A stretch of 64,000 nt of DNA. It comes from Rhinopithecus roxellana (Eukaryota; Chordata; Mammalia; Primates; Cercopithecidae). Of the stretch, positions 1 to 13,400 are shown piece by piece (the first letter of the stretch is position 1; each line of letters starts with the position of its first letter). The translations under genes and the position numbers were made by a program. The stretch spans positions 63,983,315-64,047,314 of the forward strand of contig NC_044566.1 in assembly GCF_007565055.1 (NCBI RefSeq), read 5' to 3'. The notes beneath the pieces were generated by a model. That model saw only the letters and a program-made list of their open reading frames with translations, was not told where the DNA came from and ran no database searches.

Positions 1-335
1 ACTGGCCACCAGCCTCAGCAGGCAGCCCTCTCTGGAAACTGGGTGGAAGACAGAGGCATCTTGTCCCCCTTCCTAGAGATGACCCTTTTTCGGGAGGCAG
101 GCCACATCCAATGGCTGGCTGGTATGGGGGTACAAAGGCCCACCCTCTCTCTTTTCCTGCCTCCTTGTGAAGAAGGTGCTTGCTTCTCCTTCTGCTATGA
201 CTGTAAGTTTCCTGAGGTTTCCCTAGCCATACAAAAATGTCGGTCAATTAAACCTCTTTCTTTTATAAATTACCCAGTCTCGGGTATTTCTTTACAGCAG
301 TGTGAGAACAGACTAACACACCTCCTGTCTACTTG
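1..335 (+). mobile_element. MaLR LTR (MST/THE1-like), 3' part
   Basis: The stretch ending in aattaaacctctttctttta...acccagtctcgggtatttctt and gtgagaacagactaacac is the 3' half of a mammalian-apparent LTR of the MST/THE1 group. It begins beyond the left edge. The open frame across it is chance. Confidence 0.75.
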
Positions 336-659
336 TTTCCATCATTACAAAAAATGTTTAAATATATTTAAAAAGAAACTCAACATCTTTTCCCCCAATC
401 AGCACCCCCGTCTAGACACGTAACTAACTGGTACCACTCTCCTACCAGCAGATTGAAGCACTGGAGTCATTCTTCAACCAGGGGTTTGGATCTCTTTCTT
501 CATCTTTACATATATGAGGGATATGATACCTTTCCACTAGCAACAGCAGTTCAGCACAGCAGTGCTTCTCAGTGGTGCACAGATCAGAAGCTCTAAGAGG
601 GACTGGAAACATGGTTTAATAAAATACCATGACTTTTTTTCTCATTTGTTAGTAAAGAA

Positions 660-900
660 ATGTTTAATAAGCACCTGTCATCAGCAAGGCACTGTGCACA
701 ATACAAAGCTGAAGCTGATGGGCTAATGGAGAAGAATCACATATAAACCATTAAAATACAATGCTGTAAGTGCAAACAAAATATTCTAGAAGCACAAAGG
801 AAGGTGAGAATATCTGCCAAGGAGAGTCAGGAAGGCTTCATATTTCAGTTGGGTCATGAAAGTAAATTTAAACAAGGGGTTGGATAATGGAATATTCTTA
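660..900 (-). repeat. L2-like ancient repeat containing block A of a local duplication
   Basis: Phrases such as 'gagtcaggaaggcttcatatttcagttgggtcatgaaag' (paraphrased; about 825-862) resemble the degraded 3' region of LINE-2. The 67-bp block 738-804 inside it recurs almost unchanged at 2399-2465. Confidence 0.5.
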
Positions 901-1320
901 CAATAAGGGCAGTTCTTGGAAATCTGTTAAGCCCATTCCTATGCCATTATTCTGAGCAAAACTTAAGCAAAACCCAAGACGCTGGAAATTCGAGAGTTAG
1001 TGGCTAAGGCAGAGTTAAGGAGTTGTGGTAGCCTTCTAATAGTTTACCACCCAGGTATATGGTGAGGTTTGGGTTGCTGTCATGCCTTCATCTGGACCCT
1101 TCCGTGGCCCTGCCACCTCAGCATCAACAGTTATTCCTAAGGAAAGCTCTTATAGGCTTCTTCTACACGCAGGACAAAATTAAATCTCAGATCATTTCCT
1201 CTAAGAATCATAGAATGACAGAATTGAAAAGGATACTGAAAAATTACACAGTTCAGTTGTTTCTAACCTCCAGTCCTTAAAATCGTAGAGGTTCTCAAAA
1301 TGACAAATGAAAATCTACAA

Positions 1321-1610
1321 TTTTTTTTTTTTTTTGAGACAAGGTATCTGTCACCAAACAGGAGTACAATGGCACAATCATGGCTCACAACAGCCTTGAC
1401 CTCCTCAGCTCAGGTGGATCCTCCCACCTCAGCCTTCTGAGTAGCTGGGACTACAGGCATGCACCACCATGCCCAGCTGATTTTTTGAATTTTTTGTAGA
1501 GACAGGCATTGTGTTGCCCAGGCTGGTCTCAAACTCCTAGGCTCAAGTGATCCACATGCCTCAGCCTCCCAAAGTGCTGGGACTGTAGGCTTGAGGCACC
1601 ACACCTACCT
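1321..1610 (-). mobile_element. Alu (J-like), antisense
   Basis: T run followed by gagacaaggtatctgtcacc and a diverged two-monomer body. High divergence suggests an old subfamily. Confidence 0.9.
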
Positions 1611-1769
1611 ATAATCAATTTTCAATATTCAGAAAAAGCCTACCAGAAATTCTGAATTTTCTGGTGAAAAGAAATGACTCTTACACACACTTCCCTCCCA
1701 ACACTTTCTTGCCTCTGTATTTTTGTTTAGTCCCCGTCTCCCTACAAATGCCCCTTTCTATATTCTGAC

Positions 1770-2010
1770 CTGCAAGATCCAACTCTCTATGAAATCTTTC
1801 CTGAAAGCCCTAAATTAGAATGTTCTTTGCCTCCTCTGAATTTCTGAAGCACTTATTATCTATGTTAGTTTATTGTTCCCTACTTTAAACCTTCCTTCCT
1901 TGTCTACCTCCTTTGTTCCAAAGACAAGAACACTCCCCTTTAGGGAGCTTTTAGACTTTTGGTAGTCCCATGATTGGCATCCAGTAGATGGTCAATGAAA
2001 GCTTGTTAGA
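1770..2010 (+). repeat. L2 3'-end-like fragment
   Basis: The segment resembles the LINE-2 3' region ('tctttcctgaaagccc', 'gcacttattatctatgtta', 'agtagatggtcaatgaa'). Old and diverged. Confidence 0.45.
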
Positions 2011-2339
2011 GATGATACTCTGGAACCTTACATAAATCTTTTAACCTGTCACTTTCTTTACTAATAACACAAAGGAGTTTAAACACATCTCTAGCTCTTC
2101 CAGCTGTACGTTCCATAATCTATGATGTGATACTTATCACTACAATTTTTCTCCCTCCCTTCTCCTTCAGAGATGGTCTTCTCACTCATGTCTGCCAACT
2201 CAGCCCCTGGCCTGGCACTTGTCCTGATCAGATCCTCTATACACCTCAGTCCACTTACTGTTCTCCACCAGTATTCTTTGGGACTTCTCCTTAGGCATGA
2301 TCCTCAGGTAGAAATTTAGTAATACAAAATTAGCAATAC

Positions 2340-2490
2340 AAAATTAGCAATACAAAAAAGAGTTAATCATATTAGCATATGATTAACCATTAAAATAGCA
2401 CATATAAACCATTAAAATACAATGCTGTAAGTGCAAACAAAATATTCTAGGAGCACAAAGGAAGGAAGGTGCTAACATGATTAACTCTTA
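2340..2490. repeat. Rearranged segment: palindrome, copied 67-mer, inverted arms
   Basis: A perfect 11-bp inverted repeat with a 4-base loop (2362-2387) is followed by a 67-bp block (2399-2465) that matches 738-804 with one mismatch. Then a 20-bp sequence (2470-2489) is the reverse complement of 2358-2377 with one mismatch. Three short tandem copies of 'aatacaaaattagc' precede it. The segment ends 18 bp before the exon 16 donor-side intron sequence at 2507. Confidence 0.85.
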
Positions 2491-2507
2491 GTAGTAAAAA
2501 AACTTAC

Positions 2508-2594
2508 CATATAATACAGGGCTGAGAGATTGGTCGCAGCTGCACTTTTCACTCTACTGTCCTTTTTTTCCAACACTTTTAAGATCTCTACAGC
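2508..2594 (-). CDS. IFT88: IFT88 exon 16 (residues 434-462), last exon in the window
   Basis: An 87-nt phase 0-0 exon encodes AVEILKVLEKKDSRVKSAAA, then TNLSALYYM, continuing a TPR. Borders are TTCTAG|GCT and ATG|GTAAG. The donor is only 42 bp from a rearranged segment that contains a copied 67-bp block (see findings). The next exon, expected to begin G-K-D-F, is not present in 1-2507. Confidence 0.95.
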
Positions 2595-4465
2595 CTAGAA
2601 ATAGAATATCTGAAGGTTACTACCATTATAATACCACAGTACTCAAGCTTATGGTTGGGGAAAAGATCAGTGTTCCTGAAGGGTACGACCAGGGAAGGGC
2701 ACAAAAGGGGTGGATTAACATGTTCAAGACAACAGATTACAAGAAGAGAATTTCATTTGAGAACTAGAATTTATAAAAAAGAATAAAATGGAAATTCTGG
2801 AATTAAAAATATAATTAAGACAACAGAGCTGAAGAGAGGCCTGGTAACTGGAAGAAAGGTCAGTAGTAAGTAATGAGCCTTGGAAGGCTGGGCATGGTGG
2901 CTCATGCCTATAATCTCAGCACTTTGGGAGGCTGCGGCAGAAGAACTGCTTGAGGTCAGGAGTTTGAGACTAGACTGGGCATAGGCGTGAGACTCTGTCT
3001 AAAAAATAAAAATATGATAACAATAATAATAATAATAATAATAATAATGAGCCTTGGGAGTCATGGGATGCAGCTGAGTGTTTATCCTGCATAACGGGGT
3101 GGGCAATGAGGCCTTGAAAGGTTTTGCCTAAGAGACGTGATCAAATTTGATCTTTACAAAATAATTCTGAGGTTTCTGCTTCTGGCCATGACTGACCAGC
3201 CTATAGAAGACCACTCTTTGACGGAGAACAACTAGAAAGATTATAGAAAATACTAAAAATATTTTTTGAAGGCACTGTAGAGCTAGCAAAGCAACCAGGA
3301 CTTCAAGGCCAAGGTCCCAGAAAATGTTCAGACTAAATGAAGCATGGCAAAATAGATGGCTAAAAAAGGTTCCTAGAAAAGAACACAAGAGACTTATGGG
3401 AGCATAATGAAAAGGTCTAACGGAAATGTAATTGGAGTTTCAGAAGGCTAAGAAGGAAAAATGGCACGGAATTTTTCAAAACCAGTAACAGAAAATAATT
3501 CTGGGAGTATTACAAAAAGTGATCTGAAGTAGATCCAAATATAATTACATTTTTAAATCATGAGAAATGAAAGTATGTTTTTAACTACCTGGCAGGTCTG
3601 AGACAATCCTAACCAAATAAGATGTGTGGAACGCTCAGACACTTTACATGAAAGGTAAATGAGTATTCAACCTAGAAATTGCTACAGAATATCAGAAAGA
3701 AAAAACAAGGTAGAGAAAGGCACTGGGTCTTCCTTCCTTCCTTCCTCTTAAAACACATTTACTGATTAAAGGACCGGACCATTGACTCTTGGTGCCTCCT
3801 GCTCCTAGAAAGCAGCTGTGTACAAGCAAAAGTAACCATGTTAGCGTTTATAATGGTTGTCAGCTACAGCTGTTGCAAATGTCTGACAGATTCTGAGATG
3901 TGGGCTCTTCAGTGTTTGACCTCAAATGAAGTATCAGTAGGCACACTGACTCAATTTTTTTGAAGGACAGAAGATTTTAAAACATTCAATTTCAGATACT
4001 TTGGTTAGAATATGAGTAAATTGTTATCCTTTTATTTGTATTATTTGCACAACAAAGTTGCCAAGCAAATTATTCTTTTAAAGGGTTTTTGATGACTTCA
4101 AAGAAAACTGATGGAAGTTTCTAGGTCAGCAGTTTACAATTCTACAAAGTAAACACTGGAAAAGAAAAACCCAAACATTGTATCCTCACTTTCAAGATTC
4201 GATCATTTGCTTTCTTGGAAAGATCTTATAACACTGCCACAAGTTCCTTAAATTTACCTAAAAAATAATTGCTGCTAATACTGCTTATCCTATAGAAACT
4301 ACCTCGCTGATTCTTTATACAACCTCCACAACTATTAATATAAAAGCTACCACTGTTTTGAATCTCTAAGTTTTATAAGTTTTATAAGCTGCATTTCACT
4401 TTAAATAAGAATTGAGATAGTTTAATCTTCACTTTTAGACTGTGTCACAATAATATAATAAATAA

Positions 4466-4496
<31 letters not shown>

Positions 4497-7400
4497 CAAA
4501 TATATTACTTTGAAATATAAGGCACTTGGACAGGTGTAACTCATATACCCATTAAACTCTCCAAAGTGTACAGGAAAAGAAAGCTATTCTCTACAACATC
4601 CACAAAACAATACAAAAAGAATGCTAACAAGCAATAAAAACAATTTTTTTTAAAAAAAGGAGTGTTATAGTCCTTTGTATCATTCCTTTTAGAAGCGGCC
4701 ATTTACATTATAGTCAAGGAAATGTGTTAAATTTTTAAATTTTGATATATACTACTTTGTAACTCATTAATAACAATATTTTAAGGCTATATTTAACATC
4801 AAATCTATTTTCTCCCAAAATGGTTATTATGAATCCAAAAAACAGTGCAATCCAAAACTATTACTTAAAAAACTTGGCAAAGGTATTTACAACGTAAAAC
4901 ATCCTAAATGGATGTCATGTGACAAACTAAAAACACTTCATATTATACGTTTCTAAACTATGATCTATTCTAAAAAGGCGACATAATTATTCTAATAAAA
5001 GGAACACTCTTGGGTATTTTTTGGCTCAAGTTTTTGTTTTGAAACAGGCTGTTTTCATAACTGTTCTCTACATGTCCATAAATCTATATAAAATACTTGT
5101 TTTTAAAAGTAGAATATTGTAAGTTTATTTATAAATGGAACTGATAAAAGTGCAGTCAAAATGGCAAAACAAAAAATAAAAACAAACAATGTTAGCTTGT
5201 TTGTTTGTTTCCCTGAAAACAATGAGGAAAAGGGATCTGTGTCTGTCCTGGTCTCCTTTCCCAGCTGATGCCATCTAGCTCCTGGCTTCAGCATTCCGCT
5301 GAGCCTGCCCCTACACTGAAACTGGCCTCCAGGCCAATGGCTTCATTTGATCCACTTTGGGCTTTTTGGCAGAGTCTATTTTTTCAATTACAAAAGTGGC
5401 TACAAACACCATTATTATCAAAAAGACCCATACTCTGATTTCAGCATCTTTTTCCTGAAAAAAAAAAAAAAAAAAAAAAAGTATTTAGAGCTAACTCCAG
5501 AACTATATCCTCACAGAAGTCATAAATTTTTCCTTTTCACTTTGAATTGTAAATAAAGTAGTTGCCATCAAATGATTATTATGAGATATGTCAACTTTTT
5601 CACTTAATAACATTTCTTTCAAACTATGATTGTATTATACCCACCTCATAATACTTACAATATACAAACAAAAGAAAGACAGAGTGAAAGCAGCAATGAT
5701 GAAAAGAAAGCAGAAATGGCATTTTAAAAAAAATCAGTAAACCAATTGATATTAAAAACTTGAAAATGCAAATGGAACATAAGATATTTTGAACGAGAAT
5801 AGCTAGGAAAGCACAGATAGTAAGATCTGAGTTCAATAGGTTTTAACATTTAAAAATTAGAGTGTTTATTGCTTAATAAACATAGTTTTAAAACATGAGC
5901 TATGACAATGCATTCTTAACCTTTTTTTTTTTTTTTGAGATGAAGTCTCACTCTGTGCAGTGGTGGGATCTTAGCTCACTGCAACTTCCACCTCCTGGGT
6001 TCAAGCAATTCTCCTGTCTCAGCCTCCCAAGTAGCTGGGACTACAGGCACACACCACCAGGCCTGGCTAATTTTTGTATTTTCAGTAGAGACGGGGTTTC
6101 GCCATATTGGTTAGGCTGGTCTCAAAACTCTTGACCTCAGGTGATCCACCTGCCTCGGCCTCCCAAAGTGCTGAGATTACAGGTGTGAGCCACCACGCCC
6201 GGCCTCTTAACCCTTTCTAAAAAGATCATTTAAAAATAAAATGTCAAAGGAAAACTGTGCAAACATGGTTTTCTCCATTTTGTCATCTATTACAGTACAT
6301 GTCACACACAAAATTTTTTTGTCCATATAGCACTTTAGCAAGATAATAAAGACCAATTTGATTCACGTCACTTCCATATAAAAAGCATTACAACAACGTA
6401 AGAGAGTCACTGGAGGCATTCTTCATGACCAAGGATGTGATGATCAAATGACAGGATAGACACTTTGAAAAGTCTTTTTCAAATGTTTTGTAAATGCTCA
6501 AAAAATTAAGCTCAGTAAATTAACATATGCAATGGAACCACCCCATAGTACTACATTAATTATTACACTTATTTCATGAACACTAGGGTTGCTTTTTCCT
6601 ACTCTCACATTCTTTGAGTAGATAGTATTCTCCCCACTTCCTTTGTTAGTCCTTTCTGTTGTCTCCCAGAGCAAAAAGTTCTCTAAATAGGAAGACAAAC
6701 TGAAATCACAGGCTTGGGAGAGGATGTGGGAAAGATGCTATCGCTTTCTCTGGTCCTTGCTCTCTGGATCTAACTGCGAAGAGCTGAGTTTTCTAGTTGC
6801 TGGCATATAATGACACTAACCACTGGTGTTACAGACCAGGACATCAAGTCATTCTGTTTACTCTCTTTGGTTATCCCTCTTTCTTACAGCTGTCTAAGCT
6901 TCCTGATTTTGTGTCAGCTGTGTCCTAACTGAGAGACTGCTGAAGGGGGAGCACCCACTCTACCCCCACCCAAGGTAGCAAGGGAGCAGCAGTGCCAGTG
7001 AGAGATCTGCAGGGTTCTAAAACCCCATACAGCCACGTATGGACCCTTTCATTCCCAATGCAGTGTCAATGAGGAAACCAAACACATAAAACCGACTACA
7101 AGGAAGCTGCTCTGGTGAGGATGGCAGGCTCCCGGCTTCCCATGCTCCCTAGCATAATCAGTGTTCCTAAAAACTTTATGCTTTGGGGAACACTTTGAAA
7201 ACCTCTAGGGTAAAGTTAATCTCTGGAATAGAATATGGTTTATAATTTAGCAACCATGCTATACAAAGAAAGTATTTTAAGAAACAACGGCCAGGCACAG
7301 TGGCCCACGCCTGTAATCCCAGCACTTTAGGATCACGAGGTCAGGAGATCAAGACCATCCTGGCTAACACGGTGAAACCTTGTCTCTACTAAAAATACAA

Positions 7401-10400
7401 AAAATTAGCAGGAATGGTAGCGGGTGCCTATAGTACCAGCTACTCGGGAGGCTGAGGCAGGAGAATGGTGTGAACCCAGGAGGCGGAGCTTGCAGTGAGC
7501 CGAGATCGCGCCACTGCACTCCAGCCTAGGCGACAGAGCGAGACTCTTGTCTAAAAAAAAAAAAAAAAAAAAAGAAACAACAGACAAAAATTAATAAAAG
7601 TTTAAAACTACTTTAATGAAAATTATGATAAAATAGAAATAAAAATATTAAACTTCAGAATAATCACAGATAACATTATTCTAGAAAGGAGTTTCCCTGT
7701 TTTTATTGCTTTGACCAATTAAGATATGGAATTCCATCTGAAAAGTTTTTTAAAACTTACCTGGTTATAGTCCTTTTGTCTCAAGTATGTAACTGCTTTG
7801 TTTATTTCCAGATCATTGGCTAGCTCTACATATTGAGAAGCTTTCACCACTTCCACGCACCTATAAGGGAAAGCATAAAAAAGCTTACTTGATTTCGTTT
7901 TAGTATATTGATGCTGTTGGTTTTCTTAAATGTGGCTTTTCAAAGATTTTTTAAAGGGTCCCTAGTACTCTGTAAAGGTAAGAACTTGATTTGCCCCAAC
8001 ACAGGTTTTAAATTACTGAAGTCTTCAGTTCTAAATTACTTTTCTTACCCAATTTATCATTAGCCTATTTTAATTTCTAATCAATTTAAGTAAAAATTGG
8101 ATTGATATCTACATTCTCATTTTTGAATTAACTATTGTAACAATTTCAATGTGTAAGAGATGACAGTTTCCATATATTTTTCCATCTTAAATGCTCTCAT
8201 GGTGAGAAAAATTCTACAGAACTTGTAGAATATATTTAATTTGTGTGCCAACTTAAATAGATCTGTTTATGAAAGCACAAAACATTTGCTGTTTACTCTA
8301 TATCAGGGGCAGTGCTAATTGCTTTACAAGCTTTAATACGTTTAACCCTCACAACAACCCTAAAAGGATTATTTTAATTTTATAGATAGGAAAATGGAAG
8401 ATCTGAGATCACGTTGATTATAACAAATGTACCACACTGGAATGGCATACTGGTGAGGGAGGCTCTAGGTAGGAAGTGGGGAAAGTATATGGAAACTCTG
8501 TACATTCTGCTCAATTATGCTAATAAACTAAAACTGCTCTAAAAAAAAAGTCTTTTGATTTTTTACTTTTTTAAAAAAGTCTTTTTTGTTTTAATCTCAG
8601 CAGGTTTTTGGAAAATCGACAAGTTGGTTTTAAAATCTATGTGGAAATGAGAAAAACCAAGAATACTCAAGGTAATCCTCAGCAACAAGGCTGGAGGACT
8701 TACACTGACTGCTCTAGTGTGTGCAGGCTGCTATAACGAAATACCATAAACTCAGCCGGGTGCAGTGGCTCACACCTGTAATCCCAGCAGTTTGGGAGGC
8801 CAAGGTGGGCAGATCACTTGAGGCCAGAAGTTTGGGACCAGGCTGGCCAATATGGCTAAATCCTGTCTCTACTAAAAATACAAAACTTAGCCACGTGTGG
8901 TGGCACTGTGCCTTTAGTCCCAGATACTTGGGAGGCTAAGTTACGAGAATTTCTTGAAACTAGGGAGGTGGAGGTTGCAGTGAGCCGAGATTGCACCACT
9001 GCACTCTAGCCTGGGTGACAGAGCAAGACTCTGTCTAAAAAACAAACAAACAAAAAAAAACACCAAACCATAAATTAGGTAGCCCAAACAACAGACATTT
9101 ATTTTTCACAGTTATGAAGACTGAGAAGTCCAAGAACTAGACGCCAGCAGCAGGGTGGGTGTCTGGTGAGGGCCCACTTCCTGGTTCACAGAATGCTGTC
9201 TTTTTGCTGTGTCCTCACATAACAGTAGGGGCTAGTTAGCTCTCCAGGGTCTCTTTTTATAAGGGCACTAATCCCATTCAAAAAGTGTCCTACCAGCTGG
9301 GTATGGTGGCTCACACCTATAATCCCAGCACTTTGGGAGGCTGAGGCAGGCGGATCACGAGGTCAGGAGATTGAGACTATCCTGGCTAACATGGTGAAAC
9401 CCCATCTCTATTAAAATACAAAAAATCAGCCAGGAATGGTGACGTGCGCCTGTAGTCCCAGCTACTCAGGAGGCTGAGGCAGGGGAATTGCTTGAACCCG
9501 GGAGGTGGAGGTTGCAGTGAGCCAAGATCGCGCCACTGCACTCCAGCCTGGCGACAGAGTAAGACTCTGTTTCAAAAAATAAAAATAAAAATAAAGCGAC
9601 CTACCTTCATGTCCTAATCACCTCGAAAGGGACGACCTCCTAATACTATCACCTTCGGGGTTAGGATTTCAACATATGAATTTTGGGGGAACACAAATAT
9701 TCAGATCATAGCACTCCAGATATCAAGTGTTACTATAAACTATAGAAATGTAAGCAATGTGGTTTGACTGCAAGAGTAGAGAAATGGACCAAAGGGATTG
9801 AATAAAGAGTCTACAAACAGACTAATGTATAGTCACTTGGTATATGTCAAAGGTGACATTACAGTGCAGTGGAAAAAGTAAACTATTTTCCATAAATGAT
9901 GCTGGGTTAACTGGATAGCCCTATTACAGAAAAGAAAAGAGAGAGAAAAGAAAAAAAAAAATCTTAACCTTACTTCATACTACACACAAAAATCAATTCC
10001 ATAGAGATCCTATATCTAAATGTGAAAAGTAAAACCTCTGGAAGAAAACATAAGAAAATATTTTCATGAAGTTGGGGCATGCAAAAGTTGCCTTAAAAGG
10101 ACACAAAAAGAACTAACTAAAGAAATACAAACAAGGGCAAAAGTCTTGAACGGGAACTTCTCAAAAAATAATATTCATATGGCAAATAAACATACAAAAT
10201 CAGCTGTCAGTGAAATGCAAATTAAAACTACAATGAGATGCCACCAGTATGGCTGGCTAAAATGAAAAAATACAAAATACACCAAGTATTTGTAAACTAT
10301 TCAAATTTTCATGCACTCTTGGTGGGGGTGTAAACAAGTATAGGAACTTTGGAAAACTGTTTAGCGGTATCAAAGCTGGACATACACACACGCTAGGACC

Positions 10401-13400
10401 AAGCCATTTCACTCATAGGTATACATCGAACAGAAATGTAGGCACCACCCACCAAGAGACATGCACAATTGTACCATAATATTGATAGGAGCATTTACAA
10501 CAGGTACAAACTGTCAATCACAATGCCCAGTCACATTGAAATGGATACATTTTTACATATTAATACCATGAACTACTAGATAGCAATGAAAATGAACAAA
10601 CCACAGCTACATGCGAGGACATGGACAACACTTACAAACATAGAGTAAAAGAAGTCATATGCAGAAGAATATGTACAGTACGATCCATTTATATAATGCT
10701 TTTAAAACCTGGCAAAACTAAATTATGGATGCCTGCTTAGGTGGTTAAAGTATGAAGAAAAGCAAGTAAGTGATTATCATCAAAGTCACTCTTCAGGGAC
10801 ATCAGTCACTCTTCAGAGTTGGGTAGCCAGTGATTAGGATTGGCATTTTGCAAGGTGCTAACAATGTTCTATTCTTTAAATTTTACTTATTAGGGTATGC
10901 AATGGTTAAATGTTCGTTTGTATTGTGATGTATCATTGAGCTGAGTTACCATTTTGGATAATTTTTTGTATGTTTATATTTAACAAACATAAACAAATCC
11001 AGAAAAAAGGTTAAAAATAATGTAATTGTATACAAATAAGTTAACAGAAATACAGTAAGAATGCCAGAAGAATTCATAGTAAAAATTGCAAGTAATTGCA
11101 GAACTAAGTTTTCTCTTCTGTTTTTCAGTAAAACTGTGGAATTATGTGTAATTTCCATTATACATGACAGTTACCTGGACAGCATTAAAAAATATAGATG
11201 CTCTATCCCATTTAAGACCAACCGAATACCTATTTTTAATGAGTTCTTCAGTCAGTGGCATTCAAGAACTATTTGCATAGTATAGAGCAATAGTTGTGTA
11301 TGTGGGATTTATATCACAGAACTCCCTAGGAGTCTTTATAAATACTGATCCCTCTGTCCCAACACCCAGAAATTCTGATTCAACTAGTCTATGGTGCAGC
11401 CTGTGTGTTAGGACTATTAAAAATTCCCTGATTTTAATATGCAGTCATAACACCGGTAAAGAGTTACAGTATAGTAGGTATCAGAATCACTTGGGGAGGC
11501 TTGACGCAAATGCAAATACTCACTCCAGACCTCAGAACCCTGACTCAGATCTACAGAGAAAGATGTAGGGAGCCAGATTATCTGCACTTTTACCAAGTAA
11601 CCAGGACAATTCCAGTGAACAACAATCATATGCTACATAAGAAAGTTTTGATCTGGCCAGGTGTGGTGGCTCATGCCTGGAATCCCAGCACTTTGGGAGG
11701 CCGAGGCGGGCGGATCATAAGGTCAGGAGATCGAGACCATCCTGGCTAACATGGTGAAACCCCGTCTCTCTAAAAATACAAAAAATTAGCTGGGCGTGGT
11801 GGCGGGCGCCTGTAGTCCCAGCTACTCGGGAGGCTGAGGTGGGAGAACAGCATTAACCCGGGAGGCAGAGGTTGCAGTGAGCGGAGATTGTGCCACTGCA
11901 CTCCAGCCTGGGTGACAGAACAAGACTCCGTCTCAAAAAAAAAAAAAATGCTTTGGTCCAGGACCAACCACATAGACAACAGTGGTCCCATAAGATAATG
12001 GCGCTGAAAAATTCCTATTGCCAAATGACATCCTAGGTGCTGTAACACTGCATCACAACTCATGTGTTTGTGGTGATGTTGGTGTAAACAAATCTACCGC
12101 ACTGTGTCAGTCTTATGAAAGCACAGCACATACAATTATGTACAGTACATAATACTTGATAATAAACGATTATGTTACTGGTTTATGTATTTACTGTACA
12201 GTAAGGCATCGCTTGATGATGGGGATATGTTCTGAGAACTGTGTCATCAGGCAATTTTGTCGTTGTGGAAATATCATAGGGTGTACTTACACAAACCTAT
12301 ATGGCATGGCCTATAACACACTGAGGCTATACAGTATAGCCTACTGCTCCTAGGCTACAACCCTCCACAGCATGTTACTGTATTGAATACTACAAGCAAA
12401 TATAACACAATGGTAAGTATTTGTATATCTAAATCTATCTGAACATAGAAAAGGTACAATTAAAATATGGTATAAAAGATTTTTAAAATGTCATGCCTGT
12501 ATAGGGTGCTTACCATGAATGGAGCTTCCAGGAATGGAAGTTGCCTTGGATGAGTCACAAAATAAACTCTGAGTGAATGTGAAGGCCTAGGCTATTACTG
12601 CACACTTTTCTACGACTGGCAGCAGGTTTGTTTATAGCAGCATCACCACAGACAAGTGAATAATGCATTATGCTACAATTTCGAGACAGCTACAATGTCA
12701 CTAGGTGATAGGAATTTTTCAGCTTCCTATCTTACCAGACCACTGTTATATGTGTGGTCCATTATTGACTGAAATGTGGTATATAACTATTTTATTTACA
12801 AAATAACATGAGTAATAAGAAAAATATCTTATTAGGAACTTTAAAATAGCTTATATTAATCTTAACATATAATATTATCTGCTTGATAAATATGAATCAA
12901 CATTTATATTCATTTTTCTAATGACAATATTAAATTTAAAAGTATAAATTATGAAAACAACCATATCCATGCAGTATTATAGACTTTTTCTCTTACCAAT
13001 CATAACCTGCAGCAAAAGATGTTTCAATTACAGGAGCAATGAGTTTTGCAGATGTCATAATGTATTTTTCTGCCATGGCTTTCCTATATCAAATAAACCA
13101 AAAAGTTGTGTTTAGAGATACAGTATAAAATAGTTTGGATTTATTTCCTAAAATTTAAGTGTAAACATTGTCTATCAAAACTAACATACCACAAAAGCCT
13201 ACTAAACAATGGACAGCTACCATAGAAATCTATTTACGATTCAGGTTTAAAACCATGACTAGGAAACATGATTAGCAAGCTATGATTGCCTGCTGGGTCA
13301 ACGGTGTTCATTTCTTTTCTTTTTCTGCTTTATGATGTCATCTGACAAACTGAAAAGATACTGGAGAAACACAAGGCCTTGCAGCGGAACTTACATAGCC

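Larger units (their letters stand above)
8705..9715 (-). mobile_element. MLT1-type MaLR LTR, split by two Alus
   Basis: Three pieces (8705-8753, 9061-9295, 9595-9715) read in order as an antisense MLT1 LTR: 'gctgctataacgaaatac', 'tgtcctcacataacag', 'ataagggcactaatccc', 'ggttaggatttcaacata'. Two sense Alus interrupt it. Confidence 0.75.

Noticed and set aside
1059..1280. 73-codon open frame
   Set aside because: No domain, no splice borders in IFT88 frame, length within chance.
1..2507. Search for IFT88 exon 17 (expected G-K-D-F-A...)
   Set aside because: No matching codons or acceptor/donor pair found on the minus strand, so the exon must lie outside the window.
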